Of a stretch of DNA of 64,000 nucleotides, positions 18,429 through 27,357 are shown one piece after another. The notes below the pieces were generated by a model that ran no database searches, had not been told where the DNA came from, and saw only the letters and a program-made list of their open reading frames with translations. The stretch spans positions 3,534,001 through 3,598,000 of the forward strand of contig CAXXKC010000003.1 of assembly GCA_963674835.2 (NCBI GenBank), read 5' to 3'. A program made the translations under genes and the position numbers. The number at the start of each line of letters is the position of its first letter. Within the stretch, counting starts at the first letter, position 1. The DNA comes from G963674835 sp963674835. Lineage in GTDB: Bacteria > Planctomycetota > Planctomycetia > Pirellulales > Thermoguttaceae.

Positions 18429-20483
18429 TCAGGAGGCGTCGGGGGCGGAGAGAATCACCACGGCGTAGACGTCGACATCGGGCAGCTTGATCGACGACGG
18501 GCTCTTGGAGTCCGCTTGGAGCGCCTGTTGTGGGGCCTCGGGGCGCAAGCATTGCACTTGGCGCGGGCGCGACCAGGCCGGACCGAGTGCAAGTTGCAAG
18601 CCGGCGGCAGGCGCGGGGGCATAGTTGACGAGGTGCACGGCAAGGCGGCGGTCGGGAAGTTCGTAGGCGGCGATGGCAACGGAGTCGCTTCCCTGGAGGC
18701 GGACGGTGAAGCGGTCGGCGGCGGCCTGGTGAATGGCCGCCGTGAGGCGTTTCCAGTCCTTGGGGAGGGCTACCATGTGCGTGGAGGTCCCTTGGACGCC
18801 CGCCTTGGCCCAGGCGGCGTCGGCGCGGACGGTGCGTTCGGCGGGGAGGTCGGCCCAAGGGTCGGCATTGCGGATGCGGCCGTTTTCGTTTCGGGTGCCG
18901 TTGGGGCCGATGAGGACGAGGGCGGCACCGCGTTTGACGCGCTCGCGCACGGCGGCGCACTCGTCGTCGCTAAGCAGCGCGTGGCAGGCCAGAACGAGGA
19001 CGGAGAAGCCATCGAGGCGGCTGAGGTCGTCGCCGAAGACGATTTCCCAGGGAAAGCCGCCGCGGATAAGCGACTCTTCGGCGCCTAGGAGGTATCGGAA
19101 GGTGTTGCTGGCGTCGAAGGTGAGCGAGGAGAAGCTGTGGAGGACGGCGACGTCGCGGACGGGTCGCGCGGCGGCGAGGTGCTGTTGCTGTTGGCGGACG
19201 AAGTCGAGGTACTGGCCGAGGGTGGCGCGGAGATCGTCGCGGTCGATCTGCATGCGATCGCCGGGCCCGACGGAGCGGAGTGCCCAGTTGGTGCCGGGCA
19301 CGGCGCCGAAGGCGGCCGATTGGGCGACTTGCAGGGCGACCTCGCGAGGTTCTTGGGGCAGTCCGAGGCCGGTTTCGGAGCCACGGCGCCAGGTGGTCGA
19401 TACGATGCGATAGCCGACGGCGGCCGCTTCCTTACAGGCGCGGATCTGGGAATAGAGGACGTCGCGTTCGAGGCCGGGGAAATTCCGGTTTTCGGCGAAC
19501 ATCAGGGTCATGGTCTGTTCGGTCGTCGGCGGCCACACACTGATGCGGTAGGGTTCGTCGAACGCTCGCGGATGGCCGGGGTTGTTCAGTAGGATGACGT
19601 CGGGGCGGATGCTCCGCGCATGGTCGGTCAGCTCGCGGAGGTAGCGGCCGAGGCTGTCGCAGCGGTAGCGGACCCAGTCCTGGACGAGCGGATCATCGAT
19701 GGTGCCCGGCGACGGCTTGCGCGTGGGCGGCTGCCGCACGTGGTCGAAGGTGGCCAGTCCGTAGCGGTCGCGAGGCGAGGGATAGTGTTGGGTGAGCCAG
19801 TCGCGGAACGCCTGCTGACAGCGCGGGCAGTAGCAGGGCTGCGCATAGTCGTTGTCGAACTGGAAGCCGTCGAGGCCGACGTCCTTCAGGCCGACGGTGA
19901 TGGCGCGTTTCATGTAATCGCGGAACTGGCGGCACTCGATGCAGGGTGCCCAACGAAAGTAGGCGGCCCCCCAGGTTTTCGGTTGGCCGTTTTCGTCGCG
20001 CTGGATCCAATGTTCGGCCTGCGGCTGTTCGTCGAGGAAGCTCTCGTAGTACAAGGAGCGAGACTGGCAATAGCCGAGGACTTTGACGCCGTGGCGATGG
20101 GCGAGGCGGACGAGGGAGGCGGTTCGCTGCTGCTGGGGGTACTCGTGCTTGAGGCCGAAGCCCTTGAAGAAGTGGGTGACGGCGAGGTTGATTCCCAGGT
20201 CGGCCATGGTACGGACAAGGTCTTCGGAGTGGAGGCGGTCGTACCAGGCGAGGAAGCCGGGGGCGTCGACGTCGATTGCGCCGACCACGCCGCCCGTGCG
20301 GCGATAGTGATCGGGCGGTTCCCATCCCCACCAAGACCAATAGAGCGGTTCTACGGTGGCGGGGCCGACGGGCGACGCGGCGGCGTTGGCGAGGGCCTCG
20401 GCGGCATGGAGGGAGCGGACGGCGGCTTGCTTGGCGGAGAGGAGGGCAATGGTGGTGGAGGCGAGGAACTGGCGACGTCGCAT
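18429..20483 (-). CDS. Tat-exported glycoside-hydrolase-like protein with a C-terminal glutaminase-type domain
   Basis: 684 residues from ATG 20483; this start yields MRRRQFLASTTIALLSA, a twin-arginine signal, whereas the longer frame to 20600 does not. Residues about 45-400 look like a TIM barrel: LGINLAVTHFFKGFGL, HRHGVKVLGYCQSRSLYYESF, VGLKDVGLDGFQFDNDYAQP (acidic cluster on a strand end), a possible metal site CYCPRCQ, and SIRPDVILLNNPG. Residues about 450-560 look like a class-I-amidotransferase-like trimerisation fold as in beta-galactosidase GH42 (VLVLACHALLSDDECAAV). Folded in the cytoplasm and exported; likely carbohydrate-active, substrate unknown. Confidence 0.7.
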   Translation of the reverse strand: MRRRQFLASTTIALLSAKQAAVRSLHAAEALANAAASPVGPATVEPLYWSWWGWEPPDHYRRTGGVVGAIDVDAPGFLAWYDRLHSEDLVRTMADLGINLAVTHFFKGFGLKHEYPQQQRTASLVRLAHRHGVKVLGYCQSRSLYYESFLDEQPQAEHWIQRDENGQPKTWGAAYFRWAPCIECRQFRDYMKRAITVGLKDVGLDGFQFDNDYAQPCYCPRCQQAFRDWLTQHYPSPRDRYGLATFDHVRQPPTRKPSPGTIDDPLVQDWVRYRCDSLGRYLRELTDHARSIRPDVILLNNPGHPRAFDEPYRISVWPPTTEQTMTLMFAENRNFPGLERDVLYSQIRACKEAAAVGYRIVSTTWRRGSETGLGLPQEPREVALQVAQSAAFGAVPGTNWALRSVGPGDRMQIDRDDLRATLGQYLDFVRQQQQHLAAARPVRDVAVLHSFSSLTFDASNTFRYLLGAEESLIRGGFPWEIVFGDDLSRLDGFSVLVLACHALLSDDECAAVRERVKRGAALVLIGPNGTRNENGRIRNADPWADLPAERTVRADAAWAKAGVQGTSTHMVALPKDWKRLTAAIHQAAADRFTVRLQGSDSVAIAAYELPDRRLAVHLVNYAPAPAAGLQLALGPAWSRPRQVQCLRPEAPQQALQADSKSPSSIKLPDVDVYAVVILSAPDAS

Positions 20484-20864
20484 GGCAAACCTCTTACGGA
20501 ATCGTGTGTCGAGAATGTGCGGGGCAGGCCCTTCTGTGGCTGATGATCGGGTTGTGTGCCTTTGGGGTGAGCGGTTTGTCAGGCATTCCAATTGGAGCAT
20601 TCCCAGAGGTAGCCGGCCCGGTCGAGGTGATGGGTGTTTTGCATGGGCCGGGCTCGTGGGGATCGTTGATGGGCGGCGCCGCAGTGTATTTTAGTCGGGC
20701 GGCGAGCGGCCCGCCATTCGCAAAAAGGGCCTTCACATGCGCAGAATGCCCCTTGAGCGCAGGGATGTTTGTGTCAGGATTGGAGGGAAGTTGTGGTTGG
20801 TGGGACTCGCTTCGCTCGGCTCACCCTATGGCTACGGCGCTGGTGGTTTGTGTATGGGGTGTGG
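20484..20864. other. Intergenic region with one repeat, no gene seen
   Basis: 381 bases between the Tat-protein start and the 3' end of the frameshifted beta-propeller gene. It contains the third GCTCGCTGCGCTCGG-type repeat at 20797-20830; no other feature could be supported. Confidence 0.6.
20797..20830. repeat. GCTCGCTGCGCTCGG intergenic repeat, copy 3
   Basis: TTGGTGGGACTCGCTTCGCT then CGGCTCACCCTATGG, diverged at about five positions from the copy at 17799-17832 but keeping the complementary outer ends. Confidence 0.7.
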
Positions 20865-22396
20865 TCAGTTGTCGAAGCGGAAGGCGTAGAGCTTTGCGGA
20901 TTTGAGGTGGAAGCGGAGGCGCACGAGTTCGCCTTGGGTGAAGAGGCTGACTGCGGGACCTTTGGCCCAACTGATTGGGGCGTCGGTTTGATCGCCGGTG
21001 ACGGGCAGGCACTCGCCCTGGGTGCGCGATTGGACGGTCTGGCCTTTGGCGTCGAGGACTTCGACGCGGAGCTGGCCGCCTTGGGCATCGCAATTGACGC
21101 GCAGGATGCCGCCGGGGACTTGGAGCAGGGGCGTTTCGTAGGTTCCGTCGTCGGTGGCGTCGATGGAGACGATTCGGCCGACGGGCATGCGGGCGAGGCC
21201 GATTTGCTGCGAGCGGCCCGGGACTCGGGAGCCATGCGGGCTGTTGTCGCCTGAGTAGTAGAGCCACCACAGGCCGTCCTTCTCGACGAACGACGAGGCG
21301 GCGAAGAGCAGGTAGGAGTCGAAGGCGCCGGGGGGACCGAGGGGGAGCGCGGAGGTGCCGCGGAAGGGACGATCCCAGTGGATCGTGTCGTTGCTGAACG
21401 CCAGGGCGAGGTCGATCTTCTTCTGCAAGGGATGGTATTGGCCCATCAGGGCGATGTAGAGGTCGCGAACTCGTGGATGGGCACGGTGTAGAACTGCATG
21501 TACGGGTCGAACTTGAAATCGGCCTGGTCGGCTTCGACGGCGACGGTGGGTTGGCCCCAGTGGTGGCCGTCGGCACTGTCGAAGCGCACGAAGACGCGGA
21601 GCACGTTCTCTTTGGGTTCGTTGGGGACGGGACGGGGGCAAGGTCGGCGGACCGTTTGGTGGATGGCCACGTTCTTTGCCAGGCCGGGGAGCCAGTGGGT
21701 CATGCCGGCATCGCCGCAGACGCCGCCGAGGACTTTGTCGGGGTAGTGGTAGGGGAGATTGGGCTGCTTCTGTTGGCGGGTCCAGCGGATGCCGTCGGGG
21801 GAGAAGAAGCGATAGACGCCGTAGTCAGCGGGTTGGCCGTTTTCGCCCGGCCGGCATTGTTTGCCCCACATGATCCAGCGCTTGGCGGGGTCTTTTGCGT
21901 CGAGGTCTTTGAAGACGGTGACGGCCGGGTTGCCGAGGGTGACGATGTTGTTCTGGCGGCTGCCTTGGAACTGGTAGATTCCGAGTTGGGGCTTGTTCCA
22001 GTGGATGCCGTCGTCGCTGGTTGCGTAGCAAACGCAGTTGACGTCGAAGTCGTTGCCGGACCAGGCGGCGTACCACATCTTGAAGCAATTGTCTTGCTCG
22101 TCGTAGACGACGGTGCCACCGAGCTGGATGAATCCGCGTTTTTCGGCCGTTTTGCCCTCCCAGGGATGTTCGGGCACGACGATCGGCTCGGCCGAGTATC
22201 GCTGGAAGGGATGCATGGTCATCGTGGCATCGTGGAGTGTTCCTTTGAGACGCGGGTCGGCCACGAGGTAGAGCTGGTTGGGCTTGACGGTCAGCGGCGC
22301 GTCGGCGGCGAGGGCCGCGTGTTGGACGAGGGGCGCCGAGAGGGCGAGGGTTGTGAGGATGTGCAGGACGATGTGTTTTGCGGGTGGGATCGACAT
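20865..22396 (-). pseudogene. Beta-propeller glycosidase-like protein split by a -1 frameshift
   Basis: The start ATG at 22396 gives a Sec signal (HILTTLALSAPLVQHAALAADAP). The first frame runs to a stop near 21446 after DPYMQFYTVPIHEF; the second frame, open to 20865, resumes exactly where homology requires, with RDLYIALMGQYHPLQKKIDL. The break is at about 21465-21472, where adding one base (TTC CGC instead of TTCGC) restores a single ~510-residue protein. The whole is a paralog of 12607-14214: same blades and the same ending VRLRFHLKSAKLYAFRFDN, but without the repeat insertion. It is last in the LacI-SSS-AKR-dehydrogenase operon, 28 bases after the dehydrogenase. Either a recent pseudogene or a sequencing error. 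Confidence 0.75.
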
Positions 22397-22424
22397 GGGA
22401 CGGGGTCCTCGGAAGGAGAGGCAT

Positions 22425-23390
22425 TCATTGGGAGGCTTGGAGGTAGTGGGCCAGCTTGTCGGCGATGTGGGAGTAGGCCAAGCGTTGGGATTCGTGGGTG
22501 ACGCCGCCGATATGAGGCGAGATGACGAGGTTCTGGTGGGCATTGGCGTAAGCGATCAGGGGATGGCGGTCGAGGTCGTCGCGCCACTCGCCGTCGATGA
22601 CGTCGAGGCCGGCTGCGAGGAGGAGGCCGCTCTGGAGAGCTGATAGGAGTGCGTCTTCGTCGACGATGGCGCCGCGGCTGGTATTGATGAGCACGGCACC
22701 GGGTTTCATTCGGGCAAAGGCCGCCTGATCGATGAGGTTGCGGTTCTCACTGGTCAGGTGGACGTGGACGGAGAGGACATCGGATTGCTGGAGCAGGCGG
22801 TCGAAGTCAACGAGCTGGACGCCGGGGGCGGGATCGACGGGGCGCACATCGCAGGCCAAGACGCGCATGCGGAAGGCTTTGGCGTATTCGGCCACCATGC
22901 GGCCGAGGCGACCGTAGCCGAGAATGCCGAAGGTCTTGCCGGAGAGCTGGTGTCCGCGGAATTCGTCGCGTGCCCAGTGGCCTTGCTGGGCGGCCTGGAA
23001 GGCCCAAGGGAGGTGGCGTACGACGGCCAAGAGCAGGCACCAGGCCATCTCGGCGGTGGCGGTGATCTGGTCGAGGAACTCGATGTCGTCTTTGAGCGAG
23101 AGGAGGGCGATTCCTCGCTCGTGCATCGTTTGGAGGTCGAGATGGTCCAGACCGGTCGACGGGGTGGCAATGACGCGCAGGCGGGTAGCCTGGTCGAGCA
23201 CGGTCCGATCGACGCGAACGGGCAGCGCGGCGAAATAGGCATCGAACGGGGCGATTCGGTCGCGGAGCAGTTGCTGGTCGGCAGGCAGCGAGACGACCTC
23301 AGCGGTTTGCCGAAGGGAGTCCAGGACTTCGGGAAACGGGGAGACGTCGGCCATATTGAGAACGCGCCAAGTCATCGGACGTGCCTTCAT
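22425..23390 (-). CDS. D-isomer-specific 2-hydroxyacid dehydrogenase
   Basis: 321 residues. The ATG at 23390 overlaps the stop of the aldo/keto reductase gene by four bases (ATGA), which decides the start. The NAD-binding motif is GKTFGILGYGRLGRMV followed by an acidic residue (CDVRP); the catalytic set is Arg in LINTSRGAIVDEDAL, Glu/Asp in GLDVIDGEW and His in VISPHIGGVTHES. Family reaction: NAD(P)-linked interconversion of D-2-hydroxy acids and 2-keto acids, as in phosphoglycerate or glyoxylate reductases. In this operon it probably oxidises or reduces a sugar-derived acid. Substrate not resolved. Confidence 0.9.
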   Translation of the reverse strand: MKARPMTWRVLNMADVSPFPEVLDSLRQTAEVVSLPADQQLLRDRIAPFDAYFAALPVRVDRTVLDQATRLRVIATPSTGLDHLDLQTMHERGIALLSLKDDIEFLDQITATAEMAWCLLLAVVRHLPWAFQAAQQGHWARDEFRGHQLSGKTFGILGYGRLGRMVAEYAKAFRMRVLACDVRPVDPAPGVQLVDFDRLLQQSDVLSVHVHLTSENRNLIDQAAFARMKPGAVLINTSRGAIVDEDALLSALQSGLLLAAGLDVIDGEWRDDLDRHPLIAYANAHQNLVISPHIGGVTHESQRLAYSHIADKLAHYLQASQ

Positions 23391-24319
23391 GCGGTGTCGG
23401 CGGCGGGTTGGCTGAGTTGGTCGAGCTGGTGGAGGATCGAGGGATCGAGGGGCGAGTTGGCGGCTTCGAGCGCCTGGTCGAGGTGGCCTGGGTGGCGGGC
23501 GCCGACGAGGACGGCGGTGGGGCCGGGCTGGTGCAGGACCCAGCCGAGGGCCAAGCGGACCATGGATTGGCCGGTACGCTCGGCGAGTTGGCGGAGGTCG
23601 TCGACGATTTGGAATCGGCAGGGGTTGAAGTAGATGCGCTGGTGGCCCGGCTTGATGTTGAAGCGGGTTCCCTGAGGGGCCGGTTCGTCGGGTCGATACT
23701 TGCCGGTGAGGAAGCCGGCGCCCAGGGGGCTGTAGGTGATCACTCCGATTTGTTGGGTGGAACAGAAGGGGAGCAGGTCGCGCTCGATTTGGCGGTTGGC
23801 AAGATTGTACATCGGCTGGACCGATTCGAGGCGGTGCCAGTTGTGCTGGTGGGAGCGCGCGAGGGCCTGGCGGAGCTGGTCGGTGGGCCAATTGCTGCAT
23901 CCGACATGGCGGACCTTGCCGGCTTGGACAAGGTTGTGGAAGGTTTCGAGGATGGGCTCCAGGGGCGACTCGGGGTCCCAATCGTGCGCTTGAAGCAGAT
24001 CGATTCGCTGGAGTGCCAGGCGGCGCAGGCTGCCGTCGACGGAGTGGATGATGTTCTGGGGGGTCAATCGGCCGGAGACCTTTGAGGCGACCATCACCGG
24101 GATTTCCGGGCGCCGGTGCTGGAGCCAACGGCCGATCAGTTCTTCGGAGGCGCCGTCGCCGTAGACGGCCGCGGTGTCGAGGAGGTTGATGCCGTGCTCG
24201 ACGGCTCGATCGAGGATGGCGAAGGATGTGTGGGCGTCGATCTCGCGACCGAACGTGACGCAGCCCAGCGCGATCGAACTGACTTGAAGGCCGGTTTTTC
24301 CGAGCGGTCGATACTGCAA
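23387..24319 (-). CDS. Aldo/keto reductase
   Basis: 310 residues, a full-length TIM-barrel reductase. The catalytic tetrad is visible: Asp in LLDTAAVYGDG, Tyr in the same segment, Lys in VMVASKVSGR, and His in RIDLLQAHDWD. YSPLGAGFLTGKYRPDEPAP is the usual loop near the cofactor. It reduces or oxidises carbonyl/alcohol groups with NADP(H). It lies 38 bases after the symporter and overlaps the dehydrogenase, so the two enzymes are translationally coupled; successive oxidation of an imported sugar is a plausible role (inference). Confidence 0.9.
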   Translation of the reverse strand: MQYRPLGKTGLQVSSIALGCVTFGREIDAHTSFAILDRAVEHGINLLDTAAVYGDGASEELIGRWLQHRRPEIPVMVASKVSGRLTPQNIIHSVDGSLRRLALQRIDLLQAHDWDPESPLEPILETFHNLVQAGKVRHVGCSNWPTDQLRQALARSHQHNWHRLESVQPMYNLANRQIERDLLPFCSTQQIGVITYSPLGAGFLTGKYRPDEPAPQGTRFNIKPGHQRIYFNPCRFQIVDDLRQLAERTGQSMVRLALGWVLHQPGPTAVLVGARHPGHLDQALEAANSPLDPSILHQLDQLSQPAADTA

Positions 24320-24357
24320 GGTTCAGGTTCCCCGGCGCGCCGACGGTCGGCAATTGC

Positions 24358-26031
24358 TTAGACGGGATGTCTCAGCCACATGGCCGTGAGCTTGATCATC
24401 GCGATGAGCAACACGGCAATTACGGCGACAATGATGGTTCCCCAGACGGTCGCCCGGCTGGGACGCAACGGGCCGAGCTTGGGAATCGGAGCAGAACGAT
24501 CCGGGGGCGGCTCTTCGAAGGAGCCGGTTCCGGGTATTTCCATGAGTCCGGCGTCGTGAAGGATTTGTTCCTGTCCGATGGGTGTGCGGAGCAGGAGGAA
24601 GAAACGGCTCGTGCGGCCGGGGTCCTCGCGGGGCGTCGCCAGGCTGACGACCACGCCAGCGATCGTGCCGAGTGCCAGGTAGAGCAAGATGGTCTTAGGG
24701 AGTCCGTGGTCGCCGGTCCAGCCGAGGATGTATTGGCTGTAGAGCATGGCGCCCAGGGCGACGACGAAGCTGGATAGGGCACCGTAGCGATTAGCGCGGG
24801 GCCAGAGGACGGCGAGGAAGAAGGCGATTCCCATGAGTGGGACCGTCTTGAACATGAACCGCATGGCGGCGGGGACGTCGGTGAACGAGTAGCAGAGTGG
24901 GAGGACGATAAAGGCGAAGGCGATCGACGCGGCGCGGGCCGTGCGGACGAGGGCGCGCTCGTCGCTCTGCGGAAAGAGCTTTTTGTGGATGCTGTTGGTG
25001 TAGATGCCGGCGAACATGACGAGCAGGGCGCTGGAGGTATCCATGATCGATGCCAAGACGCAGGCGAGCATCAGTCCGGCGAATCCGGAGGGGAGGAGTT
25101 CGCGGCAGGTTGCGCCGAAGGCGTGGTCGGCATCCATCTCGGCGGCACCGAACATGGCGAGGGCCATGAGGCCGGTGAGTGCCCAGGGGAGGGTGAGGAA
25201 GCGTTTGAGGATGAGGCCGCCGATGAAGCCGACGCGACTATCCATTTCGGTCTTGGCCGAGCCGACGTTGGCCATGATGTGGGGCTGGACCACCATGGAC
25301 AAGAGCGTATTGACGGACATCATGACGATCCAGAAGGTCGTCATGCCTTTTTGGAGGATGAGGTCGAAGGCGTGCGGCGAGTTGGCAACGGCGCCTTGAA
25401 AGCCCTGGAGTCCACCGATGTGCCACCAGAAGAACGGCAGGAGGAGCACCGACATGACGATGGTGAGGGTGCCTTGGAGGAATTCGTTCCAGACGGTGGC
25501 GATCAGTCCGCCGAGGGTGGCGTAGGAGAAGGAGACGGCGGCCACGACGAGGATGCTCACTTGCCAGGAGATTTCGCCGCCGGTGAGCGCTTCGACGAGC
25601 TTGGCGGCGCCGTACAGGGCGAGGCTGGTGTAGCCGACGGTGATGAACATGGCGAAGAGGGCATAGAGAAACATGAAGCCGCTGCCGAAGCGGCGTTCGA
25701 AGAAGTCGGCGGTGGTCATCACCCGAGCGCGGCGGAAGATCGGGGAGACGAGCCAGTAGATGGGGAGTGTGAAGATCATCACGCCCTGGTACCAGATACC
25801 GGCCAGGGATCGGGTTTTGCAGCATTGGGCGGCGACGCCGACGGCGGACTCGGCGTTGGTGCCGGCACCGAAGGTGAACATGATGGTGAGCAGCTTGCCG
25901 AAGCGGCGGCCGCCCATCATGAAGTCTTCGCGGCTTTTGACGAGGCGTGACGCGACGACGCCGACGGCGAGGACGATGAGGAAGTACCCCAGCAGGACGC
26001 TCAGGTCGGGGATGGTCAGGCCGTAGTACAT
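24358..26031 (-). CDS. Sodium:solute symporter (SSS family)
   Basis: 557 residues starting at ATG 26031, seven bases after the LacI-type gene. About thirteen to fourteen membrane helices. SSS features include the first helix DLSVLLGYFLIVLAVGV, the SREDFMMGGRRFGKLLTIMF segment, TFGAGTNAESAVG, and LASIMDTSSALLVMFAGI, where the adjacent Ser residues correspond to the Na2 site. A C-terminal cytoplasmic stretch precedes one last helix. Family role: sodium-driven uptake of sugars, acids or vitamins. Its place directly after a LacI-type regulator and before two oxidoreductases points to a sugar or sugar acid. Confidence 0.9.
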   Translation of the reverse strand: MYYGLTIPDLSVLLGYFLIVLAVGVVASRLVKSREDFMMGGRRFGKLLTIMFTFGAGTNAESAVGVAAQCCKTRSLAGIWYQGVMIFTLPIYWLVSPIFRRARVMTTADFFERRFGSGFMFLYALFAMFITVGYTSLALYGAAKLVEALTGGEISWQVSILVVAAVSFSYATLGGLIATVWNEFLQGTLTIVMSVLLLPFFWWHIGGLQGFQGAVANSPHAFDLILQKGMTTFWIVMMSVNTLLSMVVQPHIMANVGSAKTEMDSRVGFIGGLILKRFLTLPWALTGLMALAMFGAAEMDADHAFGATCRELLPSGFAGLMLACVLASIMDTSSALLVMFAGIYTNSIHKKLFPQSDERALVRTARAASIAFAFIVLPLCYSFTDVPAAMRFMFKTVPLMGIAFFLAVLWPRANRYGALSSFVVALGAMLYSQYILGWTGDHGLPKTILLYLALGTIAGVVVSLATPREDPGRTSRFFLLLRTPIGQEQILHDAGLMEIPGTGSFEEPPPDRSAPIPKLGPLRPSRATVWGTIIVAVIAVLLIAMIKLTAMWLRHPV

Positions 26032-26038
26032 GTTCCAC

Positions 26039-27067
26039 TCATTCGGGCAAGCGGGGCGCGACGAGGATGCGCGTGCCGGCGGGTCGCTCGGGGTGACGAA
26101 TGCGTTGGAGCAGTTGATCGACGGCATGTTGGCCGATCAGATCGAAGTTGAGGTCGATGCTGGCGGGGCGCGGCGAGAGGTTTCGGAGCCAGAGGTCCTG
26201 GTTGTCGCAGGAGACGATGGTGCAGTCTTTGCCGGGCCGGATGGCGCGATCGCGGAGCAGGGGGTAGAGCCGGGCGGTTTGCTCGTCGCTGGGGACGAAC
26301 AGACCGGTGGGGCGGCGGGAGGATTTTCGCCATCGGTCGACCAGAGCGGCCTGGCGGCTGACGCAGCCTTCGCCCCAGGGGCCTTGGCGATCGTCTTTTG
26401 AGTCGACGTCGGCGACGAAGAGGCTGACATCGAGCTGGCGAGCTTTGGCGGCGGCGGCGAAACTGTCACCACGATCGGCGAAGCCGGGGTGCTTGGGCTG
26501 GTCGTTGAGGAAGGCGACGCGGCGATGCCGTTGGTCGGCGAGGTAGTCGGCAGCGAGGGAGCCGATTTCGCGGTTGTCGGGGAGGACGTGGTCGGCCCAG
26601 CGGTGGCGGCGGGCATGGCTGCTGAGGACCCAGATGGCCGGCAGAGAGCGATATGACTTGGGGAGCGAGTCTTGGGTTTCGCCGACCAGGAAGAGGCCGT
26701 CGACTTTTCGTTTGGTGATGATGGGCGGCAGGTCGTGGAAGTCGGCGGCGTAGGTGAGCACCATGTTCAGGCCGTGTTGGCGCAAGAGGCGCTCCATGGT
26801 GGCGACGGCCGTGTCGACGCCAGGCCGTTCGATGAAGCCGCGGGAGATACCGACGAGAAGCAGGCCGATGTTGCCGGTACGGATGCCTGCGGGGGCGGGC
26901 TTGCGCCCGCGGCGGCGGTCGGGCGGTGGCGGCCGGTAGCCGAGTTGGCGCATGGCCTTGCGGATGCGTTGGGCGGTTTCTTCGGCGACGCCGCCGCGAT
27001 CGTTGATGAGTCGCGAGACGGTGCCGTGGGCGACGCCGGCCAGTCGTGCCACTTCGGTGATGGACAT
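26039..27067 (-). CDS. LacI-family transcriptional regulator
   Basis: 342 residues from ATG 27067; a longer frame from a TTG at 27109 is less likely because the helix-turn-helix begins at once after 27067 (ITEVARLAGVAHGTVSRLIN, residues 2-21). The hinge ends near RPPPPDRRRGRKPA and is followed by a periplasmic-binding-protein-like effector domain (FVPSDEQTARLYPLLRDRAIRPGKDC). First gene of the symporter-reductase-dehydrogenase operon and divergent from the URO-D-like gene at 27358; it probably controls both from the 290-base region between, where two matching dyads occur (27096-27145). The inducer is unknown, likely a sugar or sugar acid. Confidence 0.92.
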   Translation of the reverse strand: MSITEVARLAGVAHGTVSRLINDRGGVAEETAQRIRKAMRQLGYRPPPPDRRRGRKPAPAGIRTGNIGLLLVGISRGFIERPGVDTAVATMERLLRQHGLNMVLTYAADFHDLPPIITKRKVDGLFLVGETQDSLPKSYRSLPAIWVLSSHARRHRWADHVLPDNREIGSLAADYLADQRHRRVAFLNDQPKHPGFADRGDSFAAAAKARQLDVSLFVADVDSKDDRQGPWGEGCVSRQAALVDRWRKSSRRPTGLFVPSDEQTARLYPLLRDRAIRPGKDCTIVSCDNQDLWLRNLSPRPASIDLNFDLIGQHAVDQLLQRIRHPERPAGTRILVAPRLPE

Positions 27068-27095
27068 GGGGTCGATTCTAGACGGGCGGGGTGTA

Positions 27096-27145
27096 ATGTC
27101 AATAGACAAAATGCGGTTTGTACCGAGTATTGTTTATGCACAAAA
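27096..27145 (-). promoter_or_regulatory. Pair of candidate LacI-type operators
   Basis: On the minus strand two related 16-mers start with TTTTGT and carry ACA near the end: TTTTGTCTATTGACAT (27111-27096) and TTTTGTGCATAAACAA (27145-27130). Each contains an inverted repeat (TGTC/GACA in the first, TTGT/ACAA in the second). They are 34 bases apart, about three helical turns, in an AT-rich pocket between the divergent LacI and URO-D-like genes. Confidence 0.5.
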
Positions 27146-27357
27146 CCGGGAGTATACTTGGGGTCGGCCGCCAGCGGCAGGGGGAGGAGAACCGGAGCCG
27201 GGTAGCGCGTTAGTGTGTTGAGACAAGGAGGACTGCGGGGTGGATTCGGACGGAGGAGGAGTTGGCAGGGCGGCTGTGGCGCTGGATGAGCGGGGTTCGT
27301 CGCGAGAGAGAATCGGTATTTTGGTAGTTGTTCCTCGATTCGATAGGCAGCAGTTCG

